The notes: generated from the sequence alone by a model not told the origin. A stretch of DNA of 64,000 nt from Topomyia yanbarensis (GCF_030247195.1 NC_080672.1:7936001-8000000), one strand, 5' to 3'. Positions 22,788-35,581 are shown, numbered from the stretch's first letter. A program made the numbers and translations.

Positions 22788-23015
22788 CGGCAACCGTACA
22801 CTGGGGTACAAATGTACCCCACGCCAACTTTGACACCTGCTTCCACGAAGACTATAAGCAAAATGACTATAATAATGACTATTTTTCTACTCTTTCTAGG
22901 AACTTTAAACTGCATTATGGTTAGGGTCCAAGGTCGGTAAATGCCAAATTCTCGTCTTCACACGGCTCCAAAGAAGGCGTGGGGTACATTAGTACCCCAG
23001 TGCAACGTTCTAGGG
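22788..23015. mobile_element. piggyBac-like MITE with nested palindromes
   Basis: The right end is CTAGGG followed by TTAA (23016-23019). The left end is eroded (CTAACGGC near 22784). The arms contain ACTGGGGTAC and ACGCC in inverted orientation over about 40 bp. Each arm also holds its own palindrome, GGGGTACAAATGTACCCC on the left and GGGGTACATTAGTACCCC on the right. There is no coding capacity. Confidence 0.65.
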
Positions 23016-23019
23016 TTAA

Positions 23020-26000
23020 AGTGTTTTATGCAAATTTTATTTGAAAAAGCAAAAGACAGTTCGTTAGTAGTACTATCTAAGTTAGAAAAAACAGGCTGAA
23101 TGAAAAAAAAATATTCAAGGTTGGTGGAGTTATGCTCTTTTCCCCGAAGCTTGTTTTTTGGCAGAGGTTTGCGGTAAACCTCTGTATTGTGGTGTACTTG
23201 AACGGATCCGTTTCCCAATAAAAATTTGTTTCCTGCAAAAAAAACATGTTGACCAAAAAATTGAGTTTCTTGGTGTTCAAAATGTTAACCAAAAATTCAT
23301 TGCAAAGAATCGAAAATTTTAATGAACAAGGAACCGTTCAAGTACACGAGAATATAAATAAAACATTGAATAGTTTTTGAGAAATTATGTTTACCGGTAC
23401 TTTTCAAAAAAAAACTTCATTCGCGGAAGAACCAGCGCGCTGCGAACGACTGTAGTTTGAAATCTGGTGCTCCGATCTGGATGAAATTTCGCACAGATAT
23501 TTTCAAAAATTTCAGAATACTCAATAATTTTTTTCCGATTTTTTGAGTTCCAACATTGTATATATATGGTGAAAGTGAGGGTCTCTTTTTGGAGTAACAT
23601 ACGACTGGCGGGCTGCTGCAGGAACGGAAGGATGACGGAGTGTAGAACCGTATGCAGCCGATTAATTTGAAAAATACCTACAAAAATACCCCACCTTTGT
23701 TACCGGTGTGCCCGCTCCGCTCATATTTCATATCTTTCTTTGTTGAAGACTGTTCTTCGCTTTTTACGTTTTATTTTATTTTATTAGGTGGCAATATCTG
23801 CCTTTCTCCGGACGCGGTCAGCTTAGCTGTTGTGTGGCATCGGGCGGCTGGAAACAGGAGCCTATCTACTGTATTCCTGTTTCCATAACGTGGAAAGTGA
23901 TGAAGACTCTTGCATCATCTGAATTTTATAACTTTTTCATATATTGTAACCTGAAACGGTCGGTACGGCTGTCCTCGTTTCTTCCTTCTTCAAGATTCAA
24001 ACTCATTCGTTAGTTAGATTATTCCTTAAATGAATAATTTAATTGCCATATTGTTTTGAAGCAACTTCAAACCCAACTCTGCACAGAAGGCCTGACCGTT
24101 TTAATATTTGAAACATATAAAATATGCTTCAAATATTAATGTTGACAAGAAAAAAAAACACTAAAGAGTGACTACAGTATTTTCCAGGATGCTTTTCAAT
24201 ACTGGCTGTGTAAGAGTTAGAATAGAATTGAATAGAATAGAACAAATGAGCATAATGAATAAAAAGGAATGAAATAAATGATTAAAATGCAATGATCGTA
24301 TGTACTTTTAAAAGTAGTCAAATATTCAAAATGAATAAAATAAACAAGACGAATGAAATCCATGCAATGAATAAACTGACCAATTAAGTAAATAATGAAC
24401 TTAAATGAAATTTCAAGAAATGAATAATGTTAAAGAAAAAAAGGAATTGTATGAAATTGAAAACCATTGTTTCGTAGCGTTCTGAAATGTTTATGAAAAC
24501 CTCATTATTTGCAAAATGGCTAATTAATTAAAAATGCACTTCCAGCGTTTCAATTCTTTTTTGTTTTCTCCTCTTCGTTTTCATTCTTCTTTTCGTTTAA
24601 GTTTATCTTGCGTTTCTACTTTATTGATGGACCTCAATTTGTTATCAGGAACCTAGAACGCTCAATTTGTTTTGGAATTCAAGAATGTAATTTGGGTCAC
24701 AAATTTTACCGCGCATTTGGAAATAGTAAACTAAGTTAGGGTCACATGTGCTTTGAAGCCACTTAAACAGAGAGCGACAGAGAGACTGCAATAGGTAGAT
24801 ATTTCAAAGTACTTATTTGCATTGAAGTAAATAATGTGAGGTATCTAGACTATGTCGATAGCACAAAATCCGTACATTCAGTTGATTACAATGCAGTCTC
24901 TTTAAAGTCAACCTCATCGCTTGCGATTTGTTTCATTCGGAATTCTCGTTCCGGAGATATGGATAAATTAGTCCTATACAAACCAAATCCTATGAAAAAG
25001 GAATAGTTCAAACTGTCAGAATAAGTATGTAAATTCTTGGAAAAGCAAATGGTCATTGAAAGTGTCACTGGACATCTAAACTGATTTTTAAGCATGGACA
25101 TGATTGAAATTACAAGTCTTTGCGAATAAATATGTTTCTAGTTACATTAATTCTGAAAAAGGTACCCTGGGGTTTTCAATGCTCATCAATATAATTTGTT
25201 GTTACACAGTAATGTGCATGGCAAACATGTAGTCAGAACAACTATCTGTCCAATGTATAAACTCTGATTGTAATCCTCCCCAATTTACGCTAATTACGGA
25301 GAACTCAAACGAAACGTGTACTGAATTATCCATCGCTTCTCTACTAATTGGACAACTGCAACCTTCGCTATTAGTTAAAAGAAACATTATACTAGCATCC
25401 CCCATCGAAAATGCAGGGGTCTTTGGGAGACTTCTTTCCCGGATTTAATTTGTGTATATTTTTGGACTTGATCCGTTATTTTCCATAAAAGTTCATACCA
25501 ATGCAATGAATATGCATTTTCAAAAATATCATCACAACAAAGGAGTTTCATTCAAAACTGTCCCCTACCAAAATGTTCATCATATGGATATTTACCCATA
25601 TTACCCAGTTAGGTCAAATATTTTTGTGAGATGACCAAGGATTTCCTTAATTAAAGTGTATGTAAACGCTCTTTATAGAATAGAATTAAATTGGGGTTGA
25701 TGTAATTTCCGATATTTGGTTATCTGCCTGCTTATAGTGCAACGTTTCGAAAGGATAAACCTCAATCTTTAAGGTTGGCATATAACTTAGTTATAGTTGT
25801 CTCATAATACAAATATTTTGCTAATTTTCTTAGGACCACATTTTTTGTACTACGCATGAAGTGACATTACATTTGTTTCTGCGAGTGGCTCTATTCTACA
25901 GTAACAGCAGACAAAAAATAGTTTTGTCTTCTCAAACCCATACAATTACATCGCACACATAAAATTATTTCAGATTAGCAGAAGATCTTATCACATAATT

Positions 26001-26850
26001 TAGAAATGGGTAGAGAAATAGCAAGATAAATGTGAGTCGTGACAGTTGCCACGAATACGAAGAGAGACATCGTGGAAGAGTGAGAGAGGAGGGGACGTAT
26101 GAGGAATGACAAATGATAGATAGTGCCGTGACATTTATTTTATATATTATGCGATACTTTCATTCCTTACATCCTTATTATAAATAATGCAACTGGTAAT
26201 TTTGGCGCCATGATCAGTATAATTTAAATCTTGTAAAATTTTCCAAATTTTCACTAGAATTTTGGAATTTAAAAATACAGCTGCTCTCAGTAAAATCTAT
26301 TATCTCATTACTAATTGGATTACTTGATGATATATGTATTAATATGCCATCCGACATCTACCTCACTGTTGAACGCAACACTTAATCCAAGCGGTAAATA
26401 TATGAACTATGGACAAAATTTCACTTTAAAGTTAACTTATACATTGTTTTGTCTTTGAAGTCAACTTACATATTAATTTTTGAGAAAATGTAGAGAAAAT
26501 TTACAAAATGTTTCCAGATTCGAATTCCATGAAACACGTAGCTGTGCTTTCATACACCGATATTCAAAACCGGTTTAGTTTTGCCCCTAAAACATCAGTA
26601 AAGCAATACTCTGTATGTAACGGTCTCATTTTTAGTAATTGGAAATTGGCAAGCGAGGAATAGAAATATAAAATGTTTAATATTTCTGCCGCTCGTAAGC
26701 AGATTTTAACAATCTATAGCTTGATAGAAAGGTATATGCAGACAGTTTGACCAAATTGCTTTGTTTGTATGTTATTTTCTTAAAACATGTCGTGTTTGAT
26801 AAAATCACCCATATCTTATAAAGTAAACAACATATCCAAAAACAAAAATA
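23020..26850. other. Repeat-poor stretch, no gene recognised
   Basis: 24215-24470 is low-complexity A-rich sequence built on GAATAGAAT and AATGAATAAA words. Minus strand 25742-25773 reads CTTAAAGAT...CTTTCGAAACGTTG and resembles the motif at 31103-31133. Otherwise there are only short frames without motifs. Confidence 0.35.
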
Positions 26851-27090
26851 ATGGTGTCAAATTCTCAGATTAGGCCATTTATTTGAAACTAGTTTCATTA
26901 AGATCCGTTCAGCCATTGCTGAGATAATTACATGATATTATTGTACATATACATAGACACACACTCTTACAGACATTGTCCCAATTTGTCGAGCTGAGCC
27001 TATTGGTATATAAGACTCAGCCCTCCGGGCTCGGAAAAAGTTTACAAAGTTTGAACGGATCCTAAACATTTCATTTGTAAGAAATGTAAA
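26851..27090 (+). repeat. Dispersed repeat with GTCGAGCTGAG and CCTCCGGG words
   Basis: The second copy of the repeat seen at 14295-14425, here with about 120 bp more at the 5' side. It ends in a CATTTCATTTGTAAGAAATG-type palindrome (27068-27087). Similar palindromic tails occur near 39845-39865 and 42668-42690. Confidence 0.5.
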
Positions 27091-28056
27091 AACTTCGCTG
27101 AAATTACCGGGAGAAAATATGAATTAACAAAATAACACCAGATTATGTTTAAATTATTGTAAATCATTACCACTCATCTGGAACACCATTTTAAACCCCC
27201 GCAAGTACACAAGGAGTAGACTAAATACACAAACTAATTATCCGAAATAAGATTTTTTCCAAACTGTGGAACAATCCAATCATAAAATTTCGCACCCTTC
27301 CGGTTATTGATCTAGGAAGAAATATTTCCATTTAAAACGCAAACATTCTCCACCCAGCATCGACTGGGTTAATGATGATAAAATAGACTGCAAATTATTT
27401 TTCCAACCACTCAAATAAACCCACTCAAAACGAACGTCAGTAACGACGTCGTCGTCATGGTCGCGGCGGTAACTGCAACTGCAAAAAGATGGCACAAGTG
27501 CAACCGAAATAAAAATGAATAACAGCGGAACGGAACAAATTTCACACAATGTCAAGTGGCCCTTTAATTGAGCATCGAAATCACACAATGAAAAAAAAAA
27601 ACTTTAGAAACTTCCTTCCTTCCTTCACTTTACTGACAACAATCCGGCATTCTTTCTTTCCGGAAAACACTCGCCTGCTGCGGCCCATCGAGCAACAATG
27701 AACGGGTTCCACCCTCTTAATTTGTTCGGATTTTCCACCGATGGTAATCCATCAATCATTGGGCGGCTCCACCACTTTCGGATAGCACTGGTGATCATGG
27801 CACACTCTGTTTTTATTTCGTTCTTTCATGTTTGTTTTGTTTTCGGGCACTAATACCTTTAACGAGGAAATTGAATTCGCTATTGTTAAAGGATTTACAA
27901 AAACGAGTTTCTTTGTTTTTAATTCTGAAAATGAATTAAAACAAGTGATACTATCAATTCTATGACGATTCATAACTGGCAGTCGAAAAATCAATCACCC
28001 CGGACCGCCATTGGGGACACAGCGGTAGCCGTTCCGTTTGGCCACGGCCCACCGAA

Positions 28057-28695
28057 GTGGGTTCGCAGCCAGGAAGCGGCTCCGGTGCCAAGCGCATCCA
28101 GGGAAATCTCATCTTCTCCTACCATCTGTTTGCTATAAATTCCGGCGCTCGTCACTTCGTTGGGGGCGCACTGTTCAAACTTCCCGTACCGACTCCGTTA
28201 GCGATAGGGAAGTTCTCCAACCACGAGCTGAAGATGCTGCTCTGCTACAGCCGGACCCCGGAGATGCATACAAAGTACAATATTAAACAGATGAAACGAC
28301 GCACGGTTAGGTGGGAGGGTAATTCCGCGTTTGATCTCGTGCGCGCAATAGCAGCGCACCCGTTTACACCCGGCAGCATTTTTTTCCCATCATCACCAGA
28401 GAGCACAACGAGGAATCAGTTCAGCGGCAGCATCCGACTCACACGCGTGTTCTTCGCTCAGTTCCAGCGGGACAGCACAAACGGATTCGTTGTTTCGATT
28501 ATGCTATGGAAAGACCGGTTTGGTCGTCCAGCAGTAACAATCCAGAATACAACGATCCCGCTTGTTTGGGGTCCCACCACCCGTCGGAACCACTGGCATC
28601 AGCATCAGGGCAGAAAACTAGTCACCAGCATCAGCAGCACACACACAGCATCCGCATCGGCAATAATTAAGTATGGAATAATTAATGTCCCATAG
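28057..28695 (+). other. 212-codon open frame of unknown status
   Basis: The ATG at 28057 opens a 212-codon frame in a locally GC-richer and repeat-poor patch (about 27400-28700). The translation is not low-complexity in its first two thirds and ends in a Ser/Thr/Ala-rich tail. I do not recognise the protein. No splice context, signal peptide or membrane segment is evident. The overlapping frame 28038-28286 is also open. It could be a host exon, a 5' untranslated or regulatory region with chance openness, or an old element. The repeat-poor context is the only argument for host DNA. Confidence 0.25.
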
Positions 28696-30397
28696 AAGAA
28701 ACCAACCAACCAACTATCGGCATAGTGACGGGGAGGATTATCAACTGGAGAACTGGTGGTCCCGAAGTTGGGAACAATCGATTGCATTGTTGTTTCGCTG
28801 TGTGCTTGATATTTCGCGTTTCGCATCTAGTGTGCCGGTGGTACAAATCGAGTTTGTGAGCTATTCTTGTGTTAGGGGTGTTCACTAGCTGGTGTGCTTG
28901 TTTCGAAAATTTTGAACAGTTTATTGAAGTGTAGAGAAGATGATTGATATTTTTTATCGAATTTCATGGTTCATGTATTCAAGTGCAGTCGTGAGTTATG
29001 AATATTCGTCAATGTGAATGTTTTCACTGGTACAAATATCCGAAGCTTGTTTTAATGCTGAAAATTACAGGAACCTTAAATTGTGTATAACATTTCGTAC
29101 ACAGATCAAATAATAGAAAATTGCGAAGCATCTAAATAGAGTAATTTCACTAACTACAGTGAAAAAAACTGTAAATATCACTTATTTCTGGCTTCAGTTG
29201 GAATTCATCAACGATAAATTCTTGCTTTACATAACCTTTTAAATGGTTTGGTGTTAGTTTATCTACTAGAGTGCGAATATGTTAACTTCAGTCGCTTGTA
29301 ATTTTTTTTTTGCGAGAATTTAAACGACTCTACGACTCTTACGACTAGAAAAATATCATTTAACAGGTGACAATCAGACTCGCAAACCGGTTGAGCCTCA
29401 TCTTCTTCAATTTCAATGAAATCTTAAACCGATACCCAATGTTTAATTTCTTCTTAAAAGATATTTTAACCTTTTCAAGACTGAGTTTAAATAAAGCCTT
29501 ATACAAAATCATGACTCTTCTTCAGCCAATATAACGGCTGCAGTAAATTTTAAAATAAAACATAGAATGTTATTGAGTCTCGAAACGTGCCAGAAAGAAT
29601 CTTAAAATGTATAAAATTCTTCATTAAATACAACATTATCAGCATTGTACATTATAACGTACTATTGCTTATCTCCTGGTACGACGAACGCAGATAGTAT
29701 TTCACAACATTAGCTTGTTTAAATTCGATTATGTTTATATTTAATATTGGAAAAAGTATTGCAACTGGACGTTGCGATTGACATTTAAAAATGTCTCTCA
29801 AAATAGTACCACTTTTGCTTTTTCTTTTAATTCCTAATAGAACTTGTATAGCCACTTTCAACCACATTTTCTTTGTTCAAAATCGGATTGAAATATTTTA
29901 CAGATATGATAAAGCGCTTATTTAATTAACATTTTTAATAAACATGAGTCGAACATCGTCGATTTCGGACCGAAACAGTGTATGACTTTAATCTTCTTTA
30001 GGTGCTGAAGTTAAAATGACCCAAAATAAACCATTGACCATTCATTCAAGTAAACTTTCCGCAAGTTGCTGCCAAAGAATCATCTTTTCAGTTTTTTATT
30101 AAATGGGTAGATAAACAAAAAACTGCACATTCGGTGTGATGAGCAGCCAGAGGAGATTCCAAAGACTCCATTTCTTCCTAAAAAGTAAATGAGTGGTGAG
30201 GTTTTTAAGTGAATACAACTATGGAACAATTTTCCTTCAAAAATGGTTCTGAAGAACGATATCGAGATATGCTTGAGGGCTGGTTGCTTACAAATCTTGT
30301 TACACGATTTGCGATTCGACGTCATTGGAATTTGTATGGTGCTAAGTTGAATCTCTCGTCTACGTCGCCAAATCGCAAACAAATGAAGAGCTAGATA
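28696..30397. other. AT-rich stretch without a recognised gene
   Basis: No terminal repeats and no motif-bearing frame. The 129-codon minus frame (30080-30469) has no recognisable content. Confidence 0.35.
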
Positions 30398-30929
30398 CAG
30401 TGGCGTAGTAAGAAAATTTTGGAGGGGTGGGGGGGCTTTTTTGCATATATAGATACAATATATGTACATACGTTTTTAGCATAGCATAGCATAGCATATA
30501 CGATTGCACAAATCGTGGGTGGCTGTACAATGATCAGCTAATGTGTCGGAAGAAACATAACAATTGGGGTTAATGCTGTTTCTTCATAGTGGACAAGCAT
30601 CACAGTGTACACCTGGCCACGTCCTTACAATCGCCGAGGAAGGGAAGGAATGTTAGTTCAATATCTACTAGCGAAAGGGCAGGAAACCCATACTACTTTC
30701 ATAGATATTTCAGGAATAGGAGTTTGTGTGAGTAGGGCAAGTTAATTATGAAGAGCTCATTCAACAACATTTCGTAGGAAATACAGTGCAGAATGAATGT
30801 AGCTTACCTAGTGTATTGATTTGATATACACTTATACGTAAGTTAGAAAAAGTTCATAGGGAGCTTACCAATTTTTCAGTTTTATATTTTCTTATTTCCT
30901 ACGTACGGAAGAGATTCAGTAAACTTATC

Positions 30930-31352
30930 CTACAATTTTTCCTATTCAGTGAAGAGAAGTAAAGAAAAAAAAGATAAAAAGGAAAGCAACCGCATATCAT
31001 AATCGCCGTCGTTACTGCTGGACATTATTCGGTAGCAATATGAAGAGATGGCTTTTTGGTCACGGGTTTCATACGACAATATCTGTATTTCGTCTAATAC
31101 CAACGTTTCGAAGGTCTATGTTTTCATCTTCAGGGCAAAAAATCGTAACAGTATTATCTTAGTCAAGTTATTTTGGACATTTAAACAGGAAACACAGAAC
31201 ACAAATCTACAACAGAAGAACCCCGCACACATCCCAAGTAAGCCTTCGTGAGCCGCTACCGTATAATATCTAGCAGAAACGACGGCGATTAGGATGCGCG
31301 GTTGGTTTCTTTTTTATCTTTACTTCTTTACTGAATAGGAAAAAAATATTTT
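30930..31352. repeat. Inverted repeat with arms of about 100 bp
   Basis: The left arm (about 30930-31040) and right arm (about 31252-31352) are inverted copies. They share TCCTATTCAGT, CAACCGC, AATCGCCGTCGTT and a CGGTAGC block. The loop carries, on the minus strand, CTGAAGATG and CGAAACGTTGG (31102-31133), wording typical of Penelope-like element termini (recalled pattern, not checked). Confidence 0.6.
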
Positions 31353-32100
31353 CTTGACGTCATCCACTGTTTCAACTGAGGCGAACAATCGTATACCTGC
31401 ACGCACACCACACTATGAAGTCGACACCGACACCAACTACGAAGGCATCTCAATCCATCGCAGCCCTCTATTGCCCATTAATTGAGAAAACAAGCCACTA
31501 TTAAGCAGCCTTTTCGCACAGAGAAATCATTTCTTCAGGTTGTGACGTCACATCCTTTTAGCGCACATTCACCAACACACTCAAAATGAATAATGCTCCC
31601 ACCATTTTTTAATAAATGTGCATGGCATTTTTTCACAACACACATGATTCCATTGTTATTAATCACATAAACTCCTAAACTACACTTCCTTCATCATACA
31701 AAAAGCCTCGAAACGATTTGTACCTAGACTTTGGGCATTTTAGGGAATTTATATACACTAAACCAGCTAATTAAAAATGGTACACAGAAACCCTTATGTG
31801 CCCGATCCAGTGCTCCCAAAACTTTATGTATGTATATGTTTTTAGAGAGCTGAAAAAAATGTTCAAAAACAACCTGAGCAGAAAAAAAATGTACAAAACC
31901 AACAACTCAGGGAACTCGACCCGATAATACAACTGCTCTTGCGCGCAACCTGATACCTTCCCGACATTTCCTTACTTAGTATTTAGTTCATTCAGTAGGG
32001 TTACAGCACCTATTCTTGACACACTACCAGTTTTCGACCATCCACACAACGTGGCAATTTCTGTATGATATTGGGGAAGCTAGCTATGGGTCGAGAACTA
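31353..32100. other. Spacer without a recognised gene
   Basis: No coding motif or repeat structure was identified. Confidence 0.3.
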
Positions 32101-32189
32101 GTGCTTTTCCTCTACGAGGTCAATCTGGACGGCAAACTTCAGACTGTCTAATTCACTGATCCCTTCGGTTCCCTTGTGCCCTTTAGTAC

Positions 32190-32850
32190 CACTTCCTTGT
32201 TGAGCTTCCGACTTGTTCGCGAACTATTCGATCTAGTCCCCGACGATGGATCAAACTTACACCGACGAAGAGTTCCCCGGCGAGAGAAGTTCGAAAACGA
32301 TCCAACCAGCCAACCGGCGATTCCGGTGGAGTAGGGCATCCGGATTTCTGGAGCCCCGGCGCGACTGGTGGTGTCTCGTCACGGTCTACTCAGTCTAGTT
32401 CCCGGCGGTGAATCTGACTGTACGCTGACGGAGAGTTCCCCGGCGAATGAAGTTCACCCGATACCGATTCTTCTTTGGTTTCAGTACCGCAGCTTCTTTA
32501 AGCCCTTCTTGTGTCGTTTGGCACTACTTGCTTGATGAGCCATTCAGCTCCCCGACTTGTTCGCCAACTTCTCGGTCTAGTCCCCGACGATAGACCTGAC
32601 GCCGATGGAGAGTTCTCCGGCAAGAGAAATTCTCCTGAAATGGAGCCAATCGGCAAGGTGACGAAGTCAGTTCAGCCATTCCGGATGGAGCGTGGTGTCC
32701 ATTTCGCTGGCGTTTTGACGACCCATGCTCGGTGCTCTGTTGCAGTTCACTCAACCAGTCTAGGGCGGTGGATCTAGCTTATTCATGCGGAGAGTTCCCT
32801 GGCGATGATTGCTCTCCCGAAACCGCTTGTCATTCTGTAAGCTACATTAT
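32190..32850 (-). repeat. Tandem array of about 160-183-bp units
   Basis: Four units share CTAGTCCCCGACGATGGA-like and GAGAGTTCCCCGGCGA-like blocks, starting near 32232, 32394, 32577 and 32759. A fifth partial start lies near 33380. The array lies immediately 3' (minus strand) of an R1-type ORF2 end, so it is probably that element's 3' untranslated region. Confidence 0.7.
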
Positions 32851-33480
32851 CCGGGTTGATGCCCGGTCCTGCCGTTTTAAGAAGCTCCCTGCACGTCGCT
32901 TCAAACCTCGGACATGCTTCGGTGTCTCCTCGACGTTCTCACACTCCGGGCACAATGGTAATATTGCGTACTCGAACCGATGAAGATACTTCCTGAAGCA
33001 GCCGTGGCCCGATAGGAGCTGTTTCAGGTTGAAAGTCATCTCTCCATGCTTTCTATTGAGCCACGTCGACAGGTTTGGGATGAGCTCCAGATAGTGACTC
33101 AACAGAGGTTTTTGTTAAAGACTCGTCTTCCACTTTAGCTTACCGGTCGTCCTTCTCCGTGCTGCAGCAGGGTTCTATTGGCCGATGAGGTTGCAAATCG
33201 CCTGGTAGTCGCTAAGGGGATACTTATCGCACACTCTTCAGTTCATGTTCGCCGTCAGTCAAGGACTACATAATGTGGCGGAATTTCTCTCGGTACCGAT
33301 GTCCATTTCATGAACCAATAAACACCCAGTTTTGTCACGATACCAGGAGCCATTTATCTCCCAGCTTCGCCGCGGTCTACTCGTTGTAGTCCTCGACGGT
33401 GGACCTATCCTCCACAACGAGCTGACCGGTAGGTGTCGAGGTCTGTCGCCAATTTTCACTGCAAGGAAACATTCTCACAA
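32842..33480 (-). pseudogene. R1-like ORF2 3' end: endonuclease joined directly to the C-terminal zinc region
   Basis: On the minus strand, an endonuclease-end motif SDYQAI (near 33210) is followed within about 100 bp by SHYLELIPNLSTWLNRKHGE and TFNLKQLLSGHGCFRKYLHRF. Then comes LCPECENVEETPKHV (about 32842-33102), the zinc-binding C-terminus of R1/I-type ORF2. The whole reverse transcriptase is therefore missing between them. The final cysteine of the usual C-C-H-C set is not evident. Upstream fragments (33259-33459) are frameshifted. The ORF2 product would nick DNA and reverse-transcribe element RNA; this copy cannot. Confidence 0.65.
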
Positions 33481-33942
33481 AATAACTTTTGCAAATGAAA
33501 CTTTGAGAATTCCATTTAAAATATTAGGCATATTTTTGCTGACCATATTTTTTCAAATTTCTTCAAAATATTTCGGAAGGGGCGGGGGGTTATCCCCAAA
33601 ACCCCATCCGCTACTACGCCACTGCACGTACATGATTAAACAATCATCATTCCACAACCGTTACCGTTACACAACCGTTTAAACCGGTACAGAAACAATT
33701 GGAATTAGTCGATCTCGTGGTTGATTTGAAGTAGTTCACCGCTAATATAACATTTGAACGATATAACTAATTTAGATTGATGTTTTGTGTCACTGGCCGA
33801 CGGTTGAACGTCTAGTCTAGTCTAGTCTACACATACACAGCCAATACTATAGGGATCCTGGAAAATTGCTGACATCCGCCTACAATTTTTCTTGTCAATA
33901 TTAATGTTTGTGGCACATGTGGTATCACGGTGTGTTTGGTAG

Positions 33943-34760
33943 AACAACTTTATACAAAAAAAATCAGCATCTCTAAAACTTCAGGATATGTAAGAATGGA
34001 CTATCCCCGTCAAGGGGTCAGTCGCTTAGCACAAACCGAATTATGCTCACAAACAAACAGCGTGGTAGCTTGTGCCGCAATGTGCCACGATGTGCCTTGG
34101 TGTTCAGTAAAACAAAAGCGATGGTTGCTATGATTATTTAACTACACTTTGTTGACAGTTTTTGGGTTGTCAGAAGTGTGCCTCAGTATGCCACACATTG
34201 TGGTAACGAGTGAAATGATCGTGTATTACTGTGAATCGTAATCTTATATCGTGTTATCGTAAGTGATACAATTAATTTGAGAATCTAATAGATAATTTAA
34301 TTGTCTGATAATTTTCGGCTTGAATATGGGACTTCTCTAGCCCTCAAAAATTCCTGTGAATACATAGTTCAACTAAACACAACTATTGGCAAATAAAATA
34401 AGTGCGTAGAAAATGACTCACAAACCACTAGGCCTCCTGTTAAACTAACTAGGACATAACTTTGTCAAAATCTTCAACAACTTTTCCGGATGATTTCAGA
34501 TCGATTTCCAGTTGAAAACAATTAAATTATCTATCAGATTCTCACATTTAGTGTTGTTCGAATGTCTAAAGCACCATCTAGGGATAGATATATGACCTAG
34601 TTCTAATATAAAACCTATGTTTTCACGAGAAAATCTTCAAAAAAAAGTTGCTCCAGACCCCCAACGGATTGTTTTGAAATTGGTTGCAAATGAAAGGGGA
34701 TAGTCCACTCCTTCATATCCTGAGGTTTTAGAGATGCTGAATTTTTTGCATTAAGTTGTT
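33943..34760. mobile_element. 818-bp element with 64-bp inverted ends
   Basis: GAACAACTT at 33942, then CAGCATCTCTAAAACTTCAG, GGATATG and GGACTATCCC on the left, recur inverted at 34697-34760 with few mismatches. The interior has GTGCC/GTGCCAC words and no long frame. After the right end come direct repeats of ACACATTACAA and ATACAACCAA (34770-34825). No clear target duplication was found. Confidence 0.6.
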
Positions 34761-34764
34761 GAAA

Positions 34765-35376
34765 AAATACACATTACAACATACAATCAATATATCATAG
34801 ACACATTACAATATACAACCAACTGTGCATCCTACAAATGAAGATGATTCTAAATTATACGGTAATCAAATTATTCATTTAATGAATGATTTTCAACAAA
34901 CTATGTTGAACCTTCAATAAGGATGAAACGTGGACAACCGTACCGACCGTTTCAATTTGATGGGGGTTTGATAAATCGTTGGGAGTCATTTGGCTAAAAA
35001 GGTTAATGTCACTCCTTTGGTCCTACGTTCCTGGGATGGGGCAGAGGTTATTAGCCCTGTCCTAGCTAATGAGCCAAGGTTATAGCGCCTTTACTCGCTC
35101 TCTGAAATAATAAAAAAATAAATAAATAAAAAATTAAAATTCCACGAAAGCGCTTCCATAAAACAAAATGGCTTTCCTGCTTAGTGCGTGTATGATGCAC
35201 AGATGAGCTTGGCTATCGAGTAAAAACTTGTTTTGATTAATGATTCACCAAGGATAGCTGATTTTTAATAGGGCGATTAATAAATTAGTTTTCCACATGA
35301 ACAAACTGATACACAGCGGCAGGATCGAATGAGTCTGAACAAAACCCAAAAACGTATCTTTCAATCACCGTTGTGT
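34765..35376. other. Spacer with a probable retroelement 3' end
   Basis: 35030-35145 runs from GGGATGGGGCAGAGG to an AATAAATAAATAAA tail. It looks like the 3' end of a plus-strand non-LTR element, but no coding part is attached. Confidence 0.3.
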
Positions 35377-35485
35377 CGTTTTGGACAGTGCACTACACCG
35401 GTGTAGTCGGTGCTACACTCATTCAAACTTGGGTGTACCCAGTCTGTCTTTTTTGCACTACACCTGTGTAGCGCCAGGTAAAACG
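35377..35485. repeat. 109-bp inverted repeat with CTACACCGGTGTAG palindromes
   Basis: CGTTTT (35377) and AAAACG (35485) bound the unit. A perfect 14-bp palindrome CTACACCGGTGTAG lies at 35393-35406, and a one-mismatch copy CTACACCTGTGTAG lies at 35458-35471. It is a small MITE or a regulatory-type palindrome pair. Confidence 0.5.
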
Positions 35486-35581
35486 AAAACGCTATTAGAA
35501 CAATAGTTTTCAATATATCGTCGGGTTGTTGCTATATGGAAAACACTCGAGTGCGAACGAAACAAAAATAAACGTAAACAT

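Larger units (their letters stand above)
30398..33624. mobile_element. Pair of hAT-like ends 3.2 kb apart
   Basis: CAGTGGCGTAGTAAG at 30398 and, inverted, CAGTGGCGTAGTAG ending at 33624 are followed inwards by G-rich runs and AAAATTTT/AAATATTTT words. The flanking octamers differ (GCTAGATA and CACGTACA), so a single insertion is not proved. The interior holds an inverted repeat and an R1-type remnant. It may be one large composite or two separate element ends. Confidence 0.35.

Noticed and set aside
30398..33624. Single 3.2-kb hAT transposon
   Set aside because: The ends pair well, but the flanking octamers differ and no transposase is present. Kept only as a low-confidence pair of ends.
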